Shown here: positions 13,201 through 24,700 of the stretch, in pieces
Position numbering within the stretch: the first letter of the stretch is position 1
Layout: each line of letters opens with the position of its first letter
Source: Nematopogon swammerdamellus
Lineage: Eukaryota > Arthropoda > Insecta > Lepidoptera > Adelidae
NCBI GenBank assembly: GCA_946902875.1
Contig: OX336350.1
Location: 19,644,048-19,708,047, forward strand
DNA length: 64,000 bases
Direction: 5' to 3'
Notes under the pieces: model-generated
Seen by the model: the letters and a program-made list of their open reading frames with translations, nothing else
The model's database searches: none
What the model was told of the DNA's origin: nothing
Program-made: the position numbers and the translations under genes

Positions 13201-14760
13201 TGACAATCGCCGACTGACTGTTTAAATAATACATTTGTAACCCTAATAAACAAGAACTGACAATATGTAATATTTTATGTCGCCAGATTGAAAGAGTGAG
13301 GCATGCAGTTAGTGAAAGCAAGAACAAGGATGTTGAAAAAGAATTTGGCAATATTGAGAAAGCGCTCCGCGAGAGGAATCTCATTGACAACCAGGTTAGT
13401 GATGGGTGATTGACATTCTAGGTTTATTTAATTTAATATTTTTATAATATACACGGTGTTGCAGTTGCCCCCATAATATTTTTAACTGACATAAGGGGGT
13501 TATTCTATATGTAAAACTAAACAACTTCTGTGGCGAAAAACAATTTTTTTAAACAAAAAAAATATTTTTTCCATACAAATTTTAAATACCTATTCTCAAA
13601 ATGTAAGGAGTAAAAAAAAAAAATTTTTTTTTCTTCAAATTAATAAGTCGTAGAACAAAAGTTTGACCCCCTTTCGGGTTTTACGATTGGGGTTGCAACA
13701 CCGTGTATATTTTGTGCATTATAAAGGGGTTTTTTTTTTATGGATACTGACACGGTTGGCTTCATCACCTACAACATCCGTGATATAAGCCCATATAGGC
13801 CAGGAAACGAATGATTCTAGCCGGAAAGCTCGAAAGCAGAAAGTTTTCGGAACCTTGTTCTGACTAGTTAGGAGGTAAACATACTAAAAGTCCCCACCAC
13901 TGGGGGGTGCGCCCTAGGGGGGGGGGGGGAGCACAAAGAAGGTCCCATTTTTCAGTTTTTCGCTTATATCTCGAAAACGAAGCATCATAGGAAAAAACTG
14001 TTCAATTACGGAATAAGAGGTGATAAAATTCTCTACAACTTTGGTATGTACACTTTTTACCAATTCTCAATCGTTGTCGAGATATAAGGTCTGAAAGAGG
14101 CCGATTTTATTTGCAAATAAAAGCAATGTATGACAAATACAGATTTTTGCTCCTATGATGCACCGTTTTCTAGATATATGCGAAAAACCCGAAAAATGGG
14201 ACCTTCTTTGTGCTCCCCCCCCCCCCCCCCCCCTAGGGCGCACCCCCCCTAACTAGTCAGAACAAAGTTCCGAAGTCAAACTTTCTGCTTTCGAGCTTTC
14301 CGGCTAGACCCCTTATTTGAGCACTCATTTACTACACTAATAACACCGGGTGAACTTGGTGAAATAAAAAAAAAACACATATTTCACAAAATTTTGTTAT
14401 CTGACGACGATCAATAAGTCGAAATATCTTGTAAAATATGTGTTTTTTTAATTTATAACGTACAAAATATATCTTATAAAAATAACTAAAACCAAATATT
14501 GGTGAAAATAAAACTATTTAATTCATAATTTAATTTAATATGAATTTTGTATGTCTATTTTTAACCCAAAATCATCTAAACTATTTAAGTTCATCTAACA
14601 AATAACATGAACTGTCTTCCAGAGCCTGGATAAGCTTCTCAACCAGGAAATACAACCGTCCCGACCCAAGCAAGACCAGAACCAATTGAAGCTCCACGCG
14701 TCTTACCAGGGCAACAGGAGGCTTCCGTTCGGCTCGCGGCAGAGGAGAGACTCTTTCTAA
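4278..14760 (+). CDS. PTCD2: PTCD2-like mitochondrial pentatricopeptide protein
   Basis: Nine exons with matching phases: 4278-4374, 5750-5972, 7082-7184, 7768-7962, 9927-10023, 10249-10340, 11304-11417, 13287-13394, 14623-14760 (TAA). The sum is 1167 nt, 388 aa, about the length of vertebrate PTCD2. Exon 1 starts MSALMCFRNALSSQSL, a basic, Ser/Leu-rich start like a mitochondrial targeting peptide. Exon 2 carries ALGIDNYIQTRQRV, and exons 3-4 carry FGSFVFGPVVMRMFHFL and FDQLASYQILMDLLYRHQRY, typical of the PTCD2 family. Known role of PTCD2: mitochondrial RNA maturation affecting cytochrome b and complex III. A polyadenylation signal AATAAA lies at 14882. The introns are crowded with repeats: a SINE ends about 15 bp before exon 7 and a minisatellite ends about 35 bp before exon 4. 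The exon model is strong; the name rests on recognition without a search. Confidence 0.85.
4545..4930. repeat. Interspersed repeat in PTCD2 intron 1
   Basis: Shares blocks with 19600-19900 (cacttgtttagaagcac, ttttctaacct, and a TGACAGCYGTCA end). The copy is interrupted at about 4690-4830 by the tail of a SINE. The family was not identified. Confidence 0.5.
4690..4830 (-). repeat. SINE tail fragment (C-type tail)
   Basis: Reverse-complement relative of the tails at 43,850-44,090 and 48,008-48,190. The shared segment covers the pyrimidine-rich end, the block around acagcacaac and the tctagcaaagtattc block. Diverged and 5'-truncated. Confidence 0.5.
5440..5675 (+). repeat. Lepidopteran-type repeat tail blocks
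   Basis: Two consecutive copies of a block ending in cctcatcctttttt / cctcgtcctttttggaagtcg. The same block occurs reversed at 39,628-39,720 and 47,976-48,005. It also contains the aaatcggttga motif and an acacacaaataaaaa stretch. Ends about 75 bp before PTCD2 exon 2. Confidence 0.5.
6352..6600 (+). repeat. Interspersed repeat with CAGA/CAGAC tail
   Basis: Contains ctgtgcccgcggctgcgccc, then aaaatcggttcagtggttct, followed by runs of acagacagaca and cagacactcagacactcaga. This module is familiar from many moth and butterfly genomes; its mobilising element is unknown to me. Lies in PTCD2 intron 2. Confidence 0.5.
7222..7485 (+). repeat. LINE 3' end fragment
   Basis: Homologous to 50,040-50,340. 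The better copy encodes the usual C-terminal end of an APE-type LINE reverse transcriptase, with the pattern [12 protein letters not shown] followed by [17 protein letters not shown]. This copy has frameshifts. Lies in PTCD2 intron 3. Confidence 0.55.
7486..7733 (+). repeat. Minisatellite, 31 bp unit x 8
   Basis: Eight head-to-tail copies of a 31-bp unit starting gtgaatttggctctttcgac, with variation mainly in the last third. It ends 35 bp before PTCD2 exon 4. The open frames across it are by-products of the repeat. Confidence 0.85.
8047..9050. mobile_element. Large foldback (inverted-repeat) element
   Basis: The arms of roughly 370 bp (8047-8420 and 8690-9050) are reverse complements, including blocks at ggtaagtggggtcacttgca and ataccttttgtcagatgtca. 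The outer ends read tacagagtgttcggc and, reversed, tacagggtgttcggc, flanked by TATA. No coding capacity; a MITE-like foldback in PTCD2 intron 4. Transcribed, it would form long double-stranded RNA. Confidence 0.7.
9299..9833. mobile_element. TIR element with GGTGGCG-rich interior
   Basis: The left end (agttaagctaagcgcaaact) and right end (agtttgcgcttagctttagg) form inverted repeats of about 20 bp. Sub-terminal parts carry ggtggcggt repeats on the left and their complement (gccaccgcca) on the right, so pairing extends inward. Lies just before PTCD2 exon 5. Confidence 0.6.
10404..10497 (-). repeat. SINE tail fragment
   Basis: Partial copy of the common SINE tail; ends gtgaactaggtgccatgtca ... 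gtcgtgccgg and abuts a fuller copy in the same orientation at 10,499. Confidence 0.55.
10499..10815 (-). repeat. SINE, B-type head with common tail
   Basis: Runs from the tail (poly-T, then ggaatctgacacggttggct) through the central part (ggacggaaaacacaaac, gcgggttaaaccctaccacc) to a B-type head (ttttacgacatacacgcagt ... gccccacactgtac). Near full length. Lies in PTCD2 intron 6. Confidence 0.75.
11030..11290 (+). repeat. SINE with C-type tail, at PTCD2 exon 7 acceptor
   Basis: Carries ataaggacaagatgccgtg, the ctcgccacctctcacctt block, ccgagtcatgcagcagg and the gggattcagcgtgtgtgat end. It matches 43,820-44,090 and, reversed, 48,008-48,280. It stops about 15 bp before the PTCD2 exon 7 acceptor at 11,303/11,304, so the branch-point region is SINE-derived. 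Confidence 0.7.
11498..11770. mobile_element. TIR MITE with (GTT)n insert
   Basis: Inverted ends of about 30 bp: cccgacccttaaaaagtaaa at the left, and tttactttttaagggtcggg at the right. A (GTT) microsatellite at about 11,575-11,601 and a LINE-tail-like segment (cccagcctcttgggaaggcg) sit inside. Confidence 0.6.
11762..12006 (+). repeat. Interspersed repeat (aaatcggtcca family)
   Basis: Matches, in reverse orientation, 54,755-55,018. Shared blocks are aaatcggtccactttttaag, caagtaatta-type runs, cccgattaaac, gggagctacgatgccacag and the acacccctccgttttttgcg end. No coding capacity. Confidence 0.6.
13168..13222 (+). repeat. RTE-like LINE 3' end remnant
   Basis: Contains aaattggagaggtgtatgtc followed by cagcagtg, matching the coding end of the RTE-like copy at 33,115-33,268. 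Very short. Close to PTCD2 exon 8. Confidence 0.5.
13449..13709. mobile_element. TIR MITE (ends tacacggtgttgca)
   Basis: The left end (tacacggtgttgcagttgcc) and, reversed, the right end (tacacggtgttgcaaccccа region) are inverted repeats of about 20 bp, flanked by TA. AT-rich interior with poly-A/poly-T arms. Lies in PTCD2 intron 8. Confidence 0.6.
13727..14362 (-). repeat. SINE interrupted by an inverted-repeat element
   Basis: The SINE tail occupies 13,727-13,795 (ggatactgacacggttggct ... gatataagcccata) and resumes at about 14,336 with taacaccgggtgaacttggtg. The intervening 540 bp is a separate foldback element. Confidence 0.65.
13796..14335. mobile_element. Foldback element with G-run/C-run arms
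   Basis: The arms are reverse complements: the left has agccggaaagctcgaaagca and a ggggggggggg run near 13,917-13,930; the right has a long C run near 14,213-14,233 and tgctttcgagctttccggct. It is inserted in a SINE, so it is younger than that SINE. No coding capacity. Confidence 0.7.
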
Positions 14761-15118
14761 ACACTTTAAAGCAATAATAGTGTATTTAGGACATTTTGAA
14801 GGAGCTATGTAAAATTCCATGTAGCGTATACCACTCATCAATTATTATTCCGTCTACCTACAATCTATCTGTTCATTAAAAAATAAATAAATAAATATAA
14901 ATTTATATAAATTTAACTTGCAGCGGTGGTGAGCGCCTTGGTTTGGATATGAAATATGAATAAATAAAACATGGAATCAGCCTTCCACGCCAAATTTCGC
15001 ACAAATCTGACCCAAAGAACCACACATAATCACACACACTGATAAATACCCGCTGCCTTTTTTTCCATAACTCACAAATCAGTAAAGAAACATTGGGGCG
15101 TGGCCATACACATTTGTC

Positions 15119-15388
15119 TATGCGTGCCACAGAGCATCGAATACCGACCGCGCGCGCCTCTCCTAGAGGCGAAAGTAATAATAATATTTGAAACCCAATA
15201 ACTGGACGCAGTGCTGCTAGCGCTTCGTATGTGTGTGTGTGTGTGTTAGTATCGACAAATGCACACGCACAACACACATATGTAAGTCATAGGCCACGCC
15301 CACAGGCTTCAACGGCGTTGTAGGGAAATCGCGCTCAGGGCGTCTCTAGGAGGGGGCGCGCGCGGTATTCGATGCTCTGTGATGCGTG
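15119..15388. repeat. Inverted repeat, about 46 bp arms
   Basis: Left arm about 15,121-15,170 (ccacagagcatcgaatacc, cgcgcgcgcctctcctagag) and right arm about 15,341-15,388 (its complement, with gggggcgcgcgcggtattcg). Probably the ends of a MITE of about 270 bp. Confidence 0.6.
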
Positions 15389-15774
15389 CACAATGTTTTT
15401 GTTTTCTTAGGCGGACGGAAAACATTCGCCGCGCATGTGGAGAGGAAAGGGGTTTGTTTAATTTTTTTTTCCACTGAACAGAAATATAGAAAAAAGAATA
15501 ACCTATAGCAGGAGATAGCTTATGTATTAAAATATCATGTATCCTTAAAAAAAACAAATGTTTTTATTTCATGTTTTTTGTGTACCTAATGTTTCGAAAA
15601 AAACACGCGCAGGATATCTGGCTTATATCAAACATGACTGAGTCTTTCTTTTTTTCTTGGTCTGAGATCACGGGACACAATTTCTAGGTTACGCACCAAT
15701 TGGATTGGACACAACTTTCATTGTGTCAAAATCAAGCGAAATTTGAGCTTCCATGTTTTATTTACATATTCATA

Positions 15775-15850
15775 GGGGTGGAGGGAAACTGGAGAGGTGT
15801 ATGTCCAGCAGCGGACGCTTACACGCTGACTGACTGACTGACTGACTGGT
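15775..15850 (+). repeat. RTE-like LINE 3' end
   Basis: gaaactggagaggtgtatgt, then ccagcagcggacgcttacac, then a (gact)n tail. Matches the coding end at 33,115-33,268. Confidence 0.6.
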
Positions 15851-16073
15851 AAATGCTCTCAGTTTGATTCTAATTTCGTTTCTTTTCACACAGGTGTTTT
15901 GTAATGTTTTTTTTGAGCTGAACAATACAAATAAAAGAATGAAATTTCAGTTATTCTCAACTAGTACTCAACGGGTTATTTGTGCTATACACTATGAAAG
16001 CATGAATGAACACTGATTGGTTTAGCCTTTTGTCCAATCTCAAATAGTAGAACCAACGGTACAATGATGTATG

Positions 16074-16102
16074 TTTTTTTTGGGATAATTATCCCAAAAA
16101 AA
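16074..16102. repeat. Palindrome
   Basis: tttttttgggataattatcc and its complement form a near-perfect hairpin. A second small palindrome (ttgctctaaaattttgagca) follows at 16,136, suggesting an AT-rich MITE remnant. Confidence 0.6.
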
Positions 16103-16378
16103 TTCTCTACATTTGTTGTTATATTGTAATAATGTTGCTCTAAAATTTTGAGCAACATAGTTTTAGTGAAATGATTTAAAATAAACAAGAACTGTCATAA
16201 TACGAAATGTTCTGCTTTTAATATTATATAGGTATGTTCTAGTTTTATTGGACGATAATGAAAAATAAACACTATAAAATAGACAATGATAAAAATAATA
16301 ATTTAAATCATCTATATTTATTTTTATTTCCCGTCTGCTTATTAATAGTAGCATTTCTATGGACTTGAGTGAAAAAGA

Positions 16379-16420
16379 AAAGAGTTTGTATTAAGCGCAG
16401 CGACGTAATACAAACTCTTT
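16379..16420. repeat. Perfect hairpin, 15 bp stem
   Basis: aaagagtttgtatta (16,379-16,393) pairs perfectly with taatacaaactcttt (16,406-16,420) around a 12-base loop agcgcagcgacg. Not a recognised RNA; a hairpin MITE or terminator-like structure is possible. Confidence 0.7.
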
Positions 16421-16936
16421 GTGAAAAAGGTTGAATATGTTAGTACTAGTTGCGAGATTTTTAAGAATTTTGACTTTTATTATGAGAAAAACTAATTTGA
16501 ATTTGAATTTCTTGTACATTCTATTTATTTATGCTCGTGGTGGTAAATCCATATATTATTCAAATACAACAGTATTCCCTCACGCTTGGTTTTACTGTGC
16601 GTTATGTATGTATGATGTGATGTGTGAAGGGTAATTGCAAGCCATTTATTGTCACCCTAATTCCTGATGCATAAAATACTGGTAGTACGAATGTAAGAGA
16701 TGATACAATAGTGATTCGTTCGGTATCGAAAATTTCGATTATATAACGAAAGTAAATGAGATTTCTTTCAAATCGAAACGATGACGTCATCTGGCGTTTG
16801 CAGCAGCCGGTCCGGCACCTGACAGCACAGGCGGCTCTCGCGGATCCCGCGGAAACACTCGAAGGAAAGTGTGGTATGAGCTTCGAGCTGCTCGAAGGGT
16901 ATGAGTGATGATTTGGTGGTTTAAAAAAAAATAACC

Positions 16937-16993
16937 AGGGTTAATATAAAGAAGATGCGTCGCTACGCGACGCGACTTCTCTATATTAACCCT
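16937..16993. repeat. Long hairpin with nested stem
   Basis: agggttaatata (16,937-16,948) pairs with tatattaaccct (16,982-16,993). Inside, gaag/cttc and gcgtcgc/gcgacgc pair around a tac loop. Confidence 0.65.
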
Positions 16994-17136
16994 AACCTAA
17001 ATGTTGAGGCGGCGCATGTCGTTTTTGTTACGTTTGTATTTCCGAAAATAAAGCTTTCTTAGGTGGTTATAAAAAAATATATATACCCTAACATTGCTTA
17101 AAAAAAAACAAAACAAAACAAATTTTGACAAAAAGG

Positions 17137-17206
17137 GACACGAACCCATGGTCGAGATCGAAAAAAAAAATCCTACACTCCTAACCACTGAGCCAGCAAA
17201 TTAAAT
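17137..17206 (-). repeat. tRNA-like SINE head
   Basis: On the - strand the sequence reads tggctcagtggttaggagtg (A-box-like), an interrupted middle, and gggttcgtgtccc (B-box-like). The poly-A stretch inside breaks the cloverleaf, so it is a tRNA-derived repeat and not a working tRNA gene. Confidence 0.5.
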
Positions 17207-18754
17207 AAACGACCGAACGAATATCGGATTCACTTGGTTCGCTTTCGAGCCGAGTCAACCCGAGCCGTTTCCGAAAGGATCCGCATGATCCCGCAGGAGC
17301 CGCCAGAGCTGTCAGGTGTCAAACCGTTGCAGCAGCGGTTATATTGCGCGGGACGGATCTCGGCGTGTCGTCGCCGCAGCGGGCGACCCGCCACGCGAAT
17401 ACACTATACACGTACGGTGCGGGTGCGAGGGAGAACACTGACGAGCCGCTGCGGCGGCGGCGACACGCCGATATCCGCCCCGCGCATTAAACATGATGAC
17501 ACGGTCAGATTCGCATGTTCCTGTCATGACGGGCTCATGAACTGAACTGAGTCCAACCTGGCAACACTAGACTCCTGTCATTCTGCGATACAAGGAAAAT
17601 TGAGTACTCATCCGTACCTACGTAGGTAATCCGTACGTAACTGGAAGAAAGAACCAACATGTAGCTAAACAAATTTGACCTTTTCAAATCTAAGATTATT
17701 TCTGCTCTATCCGTAACTTAGAAGGAAAAAGCGAGCCTAGATACACTTACTTTATTTATACTCATCACCCCTTTCGCACATTGTATAAACTGAGAAAGTA
17801 TTACCATGCCGTGGACTTTTATAAACTAGTCTTTAATTTATAGAATTAGGAAGTAACCTTTCTGCACGCACAACTTGTGTAAGTGATACCTAATGTCAAT
17901 CTATGTGCCCACATAGCTCTATCGACATTGGTGGCATGTAAACTTTGAGGAAATATTTTATAGAGCCAGCGCTCCGAAGAAATATAGCTGCTAAATATGT
18001 TCGAGCGGCTGAGGTATGGGGTAAGGTAGAGGGAAGGCGGAGCGCAAAGCCGAGCGGAAGAGGGGACGCGCGCGGGGCGGGAAGCGTGTGGCAGACAGGC
18101 TGGCGGCCGGTATTGTAGGCTCGCGCGGGGCGGGAAGCTTGCGGGAGAGAGGCAAGGGGTAGGGAGAACGATCGCACTCGTGCGTCGTCGGTGTGTGTGT
18201 GCATATTGTCTTTTCATTCTAACACTTCATCTCCAGATTCTCCATCGCACCTTCGCATCGACGAAGATGTGTAAATGTATTAGTTTAAAGTAGGCGAGGC
18301 GCGATCGTAGCAGGCAGGCGACGACTGCGCGCTGCGGCCTCTCGCGTTCGACTAAGAGACTTGATGATCGTGAACCGCAACTAAGTGGAACATGTGAGCT
18401 AGCCGAGTGATTGATCTAGTACGTAATATATCTTTGCATGTAAATGGTTATCGGAAGTATTTACGGGTGTATTTACGTGACTATAATATTAAACCAGCAG
18501 GTTTAAGTAAATTTTGGTTTTTTGAAAAAGCAATTTTTGGTCAGATGGTTGATCCTTTCTTGAAGGGCTTGTACAGGGAAATAGTGCTGTGCTGAATCGT
18601 GAACGGTGAATCTGACTGAATAGTAAAACAAGGAATAGAGGTTATTCCTCGGTTTGTGGACTAGCATCCTGCGCCCATGTCCATAGTTTTTTCGTATTCG
18701 TGCCGGCTATTTATTGATTGGTCGGTTCTCATCAGTAGACGTGAGATGTGAAAG

Positions 18755-21700
18755 ATGGCCGCCTTGCCTTCCCCGACACAGGTACGAGTTATCTCGTATC
18801 AACGCTGGTCGCGTGAAGTTAACGGAGTTTTGAAGTGGTCGAGTTGAAAGAGATAAATTTATCTATCGATTTGTGTATCGGGATTAGGTCTCGCTTCTAT
18901 AGTTAGAGAAATACGTGAAGTGGAAGGCGAGATTGTCTGCCGCGGTTTCTTCATGAGTTCTCTCGCAATTCCGTCGGTTCCTGAGGGTTGTGATATCAGT
19001 GGCCAGTGCTCCGTGAAAGTTCCTACGCTGTAAGATCAATCGAGCTTAGGAAACTGGTGTTGGAGCTCGCCCCTCGCGCCTGGCGGTGCCCCGTGCTCCG
19101 CTGTCAATCGAACGTCATTGACGCGGTCGTATTTTTCCAATAAAAAGGTCCTCGATGAAACTACACACGGAAAAACCTACATTTCTGAAGGCCAAAGGTC
19201 TTGTGAACACTAGGACTTCGGGGAAAACGAAAGCTTCTGAATATTCCTCGCCGGCAGTATCCTGCGACAATCATTACTCGGCACTAATGCTGCAGTAAAC
19301 AATCGATAGTATTCAAGTTGCAGTCCGGAAGTGTAGCCATACAAGATGCTTTGCGATGTGTTGCAGGTGGCCGGTACCCACAGTGCTATTTACGAAGCTT
19401 ATTACCACCAGGTAAGTTTTGAAATACATTCAACAAATAATTTTAAAAGCTGTCACCCACCAGCGTTGAACGACAATAAATAATAATTTAACCCTTTGCC
19501 TCCGACTTAATTAACCTAACGACTTCCAACACCCCGTTAAATAATGCTACCCCCCTTGACTTCCGCACTGCGATATACTCTACAGCAAATAAACTCTATT
19601 TGCACTTATTAGCCAATGAAATTATTCACAAAACTATGCAAAACAAGTGAGGATTTCACTTATATAGAAGCACAGATGGATTTTTTGAACTCCAGAAATG
19701 ACAATACACGGCCGACCTTTTTCGAAATGTTTTCTAACCTAAAACTTACAATTCCCCTTTACAAATTGCATACGAATGTTTAGTCAAAGAATTGATCTTT
19801 TAAAATAATACATTTGAAATAACGTTAGACTAGAAACCAGCTGTAGGTATAAATTGACAGCTGTCAAAATATTTGTGCGACAAGTGCTGACAAGTGCGTC
19901 GGCGGAAAGAATTGGTTCCGTACTGCTGAAGGCCGGGAGGACTGGAGAAAATTAGGGAGGTGCATGCCCAGCCGTGAACGCATAAACGCTGTCTTCCCAC
20001 ACTCCGTTTTCCTGTTCACGACCGCCAATGTAGGACACGGTTACGCCAACAGTCGTTGTCGCTTCGGCTAACGTGCTCAGTCCACTGCCCAATGACAGAA
20101 TTACTTAATACAATATAAATCAACCGGCTTTTATTGCTAAATTTATCATTCTCTCTGTTTGAGTGTAAAATAATTTAGTATCCCCGATTTCGCAAGTCCT
20201 TGTTTTTCGCGTACATGTCCTTGTACGCTGTACAGTGCTCTAAACACCAGAATGCGTACAGAAATCCCCGTTCCTCTAACACTACTGCTAAAATACTTTA
20301 CTTCTTTTGTGTGTCGTCGGCTCAACAATCCATGCTGACGGCGACAAGTGTCTCGCGGATCTATAAAAAAATATATATATTTTACGACGCGGCGCTGGTT
20401 TCTATGATTTTGGTGTTACGTGACAGTTTCAACCAATCACGAGCCAGTTGTGTAAAACGAGCTTCGAAAACGTAACTGGAGGCATCCTACAGAATATGGA
20501 TAGATAGAGAGAGGGAAGTCGAAAGCGGGACTGATGGTTCTTTGCATCCTAGTCATCGCAGACTAGCGGACAAGGGCTCGATGTGATCCGAAACGTAATG
20601 CATGCTGGAGAACTACACAGAGTGGCCACTCGCTAGTCCCGACCTCGATTGACACCCTCCTCTACTGCCAATGGGCCCGGATATGTTCGGTGAAGCCATC
20701 GCAAGCTCAGTTCGACACCTTCCTTGTTGTGCAAAATTTTAAATTCACATTACAACGAATAAGCGCATTGCGGAGTCTCATAAAGCAATGTATTACTGTA
20801 TTCATTTTTGATAAAATATCAATATATGAAATGCTGACAGGTTGACCCAAACGGCTCCGGAGTGATCCAGGCTTTAGACGCGGCGAGGTTCCTGAAGAAG
20901 TCGCGGCTCAGCGATGTGGTCCTCAGCAAGATATGGGACCTCTCAGACCCTTCGGGGAAGGGATACCTGGATAAGGTCAGCCATCCTTCATAGTTCTACC
21001 TAGTAAGGGTACCTAGTAATGAAAATGAATGTGTGTTTATTTAGTTACTAATTCTCATGCCCCCCACACCCCGTCGGAACACTACAAAATTTTAATGCAA
21101 TGGTGAAAACCTAGCTCTGTCTATCAATATGAAACAGAGAAGGATAGGTCTTTGATAGAACGCACTTTAAGCGCTGCGGTAGGTCGCTGAATGTACTGCA
21201 TGCACTGTTCTTTAGGGCATTAAGCTTGCCTTTTTTTCTAAAAATTGTGTTAAAATTTGTTGTTTAAAAGCTGTCACGAATTCCAGTGTACATGGTCTAG
21301 TACCTGAGAATCAAATGAATAAATATATTGTATCAACTTTTTAAGATTTGGTGTTCAATAAAGACCAGTAAGACACGTACCACCGCACTGAATGAAAGGT
21401 CGGTTGAAAGGGCTATTAAAATAGTTCGTATTACCCATCCAGTTCAGTGTAGCCGGCACGAACGAAGGGAAACACTGACAGGGCACCTAGTTCACCATCA
21501 CGGATGTAGTACATGATGTAGCCAACAGTGTCAGTTTCCATAAAAAAAACATTCATGTATGTATGTACCTGCAATGAATATACATTTTTTTGTTTATGGA
21601 AACTGACAACTGCCTCGGTTGGCCACATCACCTTACAACACATGTTATGTTAGCCCATAACATCTTGGTGCCATGTCAGTGCTTCCCTTCGGTCGTGCCG

Positions 21701-24700
21701 GCTACACTGAACTGGACGGAAAACATGAAAAGACTATTACATACCTGCTTCGACTGACCTTTCATTCAGTGCGGAGGTACTAGCCCGGGCATAAGCAGGT
21801 AATAAGGGTAAGGACCTACATGCTCATTTGAAATAAAAAAAAAAATTAGGTTTCATTAAAATTATTATTTTTTTAATTGCTACCGAACTGGGTGGCTCTG
21901 CCCGAGGTCGCACCCTCAGGCGCAGCCAATTTCACCCCCGAGGAGGTGCCAGTCCGGCTTGGAGGTGGACTAATGTTGCTGGGGAAAGGCTATTAACCCG
22001 CGATTTGAAGATCCGTGGATTGTAGGAATTGGGGAAGATATTCCCTGGGAGCCCGTTCCACACCTTTGCAAAAATGCACTGCATCCCTGGGTTGGCCCCT
22101 AAGGGATGGAGAAGATGAGTACTATGGGGCTGATATTAACAAGTTATTGTTAAAAGCCCTAAAAAAAACTAGACTATAGGTAGATTCGCTGTAAAACAAT
22201 AGCTCAGTGTCTATCGGTGATACGTTATCTCTGCCAACAGAACTCCTCTCATTCGACGTCCGTCTCTGAATGTTAATTCGCGTCTGATAACACAATCCGC
22301 GCCGCTCGCTTTGTCAGCCGCGAGCTCATTTGAGTGGATTCGTCTGATTTGTGCCACATTGGTTTTCATTGTACAAATATTGCAATGAAAACCATTTTTA
22401 TAAGTTTTTTAATTATTCCGGTCACTTTTTATTGTTGGCAAAATTTTTGGGATCGGGTTACTTATGGTTTTTAAACGGTTTTTTTTATGACAACTCTGTC
22501 GACTGATCATCTGTGCATGTTTTTTTTTTCTTTATTTTTTCAAAAGAAATCAACAGCACAAGTTATACAAATTATACACATGGAGTGAACACTTAAGATG
22601 GCCTATTATAGATTTCCATAAGGGATTACATTAATTACAGATTAGGAAACATAACATAAGAAAAAAGAGAAATAAACTTTAACCAAAAGAATAACACTGA
22701 GAAAATTTTATGTTGTTGAATAATTTTTGCACGTAAATACTCGTACCTCATAGTTACAGTCGTATGAGGTGCAAAGGCGGATTTATGCCTTAAATAGATT
22801 TCTTACAGTCAACCTTTGAATGTTTGAGACGTGAAATAATATAGTATACTGCACAAAAAATATTACTTTTTACGTCATAAAATAATGCACGAAACGCTCA
22901 TTGGAGCACACGCTGGATTCGAACCTTTGAGAGGTTGCTGGCTTATCCACTAAGCTAAGCGCCGCTGCATATCTAGGCATTCTAGAGATCAAGATAGAGT
23001 ACTGAGTGAGAAAGAAACAGATTTGATTATTATTATTGTGAGTTCAAGGAAAATAAAAATTAATTGTTTTTTTATTGTGTTCACCAATCTGTAACGACAT
23101 TACTTAACGGTGAATTTAAATGTTCACTGAGAACAGAAAATTAACTGAGTTTTTAAATTTAAGTATACCTTTTTTTTATTTTTCACCCCATTTGCTATTA
23201 TATTTCCTAGAAAGAAAAAAGCGATAGCAGATCATTATAATTTTTTTAATAATTTTGTATTTATAATCTTAATTTTAATATCATACCATACCAGAATATG
23301 ATGCGTTATTTTACTTGCCGCCCAAAAAAAGGTTGAATAATTATTCTTATTATTATTTTATCTTCAATTCTCACGCTCAACTCTGCTGCTACTACCTAAC
23401 TTACATCCACTATATTAATCAAATCTCAAAAATCCAAAGGTTGACTGTAAGAAATCTTTGTAAGGGATAAGTCCACCTTTGCACCTTATGTAAATTGGAG
23501 CAATGAATAATTTTGTATCTATCTATCTATCTAAAAAAAATAATCAAATTTATAAAGCTTGGGTGATCTCTTTTGTATGAAAACATTTAGTTGAATGAGG
23601 CTGGAGGCACAATTTTCCATACAAAACGTGATCAAAGTGATAGTCACCAAAACTCACCGAGTCACCGTATGCCGTGGGTTGCTGTCAGAGTGGTGGACGA
23701 CTGGAACCAACTTCCAGAGGAAGTAATAAGTGCACTTAGTACCAACCAATTCAAAAATAGACTAGATAAATATCTAACAAATAAAACATAATCTCAAAAA
23801 GAGTGCTCAAGAAGGAAAAAAAAAAATCTAAGATAATGACGAAAACCAACAAATTTTAACTGGATTTAGACGTCATCAGCCTAGGCTGCCTGTCTAAAAT
23901 AAATAAATAATCAAATAAATGCCTGCTGACACAGCCTCGTCTGAGTGTTTCAACGTGCAGCGTTGTCGTGCCGTGTTGCAGAGCGGCCTGTTCACCGCAC
24001 TCAAGCTGGTGGCGCTGGCGCAGGCTGGGAAGGACATCAACATGAGCAACATTCACTCGGAGACGCCGCCTCCTAAAGTCGTGAGTATTTTGCTTTTAGG
24101 GTTCCGTATCCCGTACGGGACCCTATTACTAAGCCTACGCCGTCTGTCTGTCTGTCCGTCCGTCCGTCTGTAAATAGCTTGATGACAAAATTTGAGCTTA
24201 ATGACTTATTAAGCTCAAAATGACTTATTAACGCCATCTAGTAGAAGTTGGAAAATAAACATCATCGTCGCAGTAGAGGGCATTGGAAATATTCATTCGA
24301 AAATCGAAACAAAAGTCAGTGTCCCTCGTATTTGGCGAAAAAAAAAAATCATTGTCCATGGACAATGATCTTTCTTTTAAGTGTAATATCTGACCAAAAT
24401 AAATAAAATATAAACCAAAAGTATATTATGCAACCTTAGTTTAAAATTTCATTTGAATAAAGTTTGTAACAAAGAAGGGAAAATGTTTTTTTATTATCTC
24501 CAAACTTACTAAAATGGACGATTACTACATCCAGTAAGGTGGTACCAACCCAGTCGGCTACAATTTGAGCCTACCACCTAGTAAGGGACACCTGTTCCAA
24601 ACGGTGAAGCAGCAGGTATGCACGTAAATTTTTTCATCAGAAAAAAATATGTTTGGTACACGCCGTCCGGATTCGAACCTCGGATCTCTCGCATGAGAAG

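Larger units (their letters stand above)
14761..18754. other. Intergenic region PTCD2 to EPS15
   Basis: No gene recognised. It holds the PTCD2 3' end (AATAAA at 14,882), an inverted-repeat pair at 15,119-15,388, an RTE tail at 15,775-15,850, several hairpins between 16,070 and 16,993 and a tRNA-like SINE head at 17,137. From about 17,230 GC content rises in patches (17,230-17,550 and 18,000-18,350), which probably includes the EPS15 promoter and 5' leader. Confidence 0.5.
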
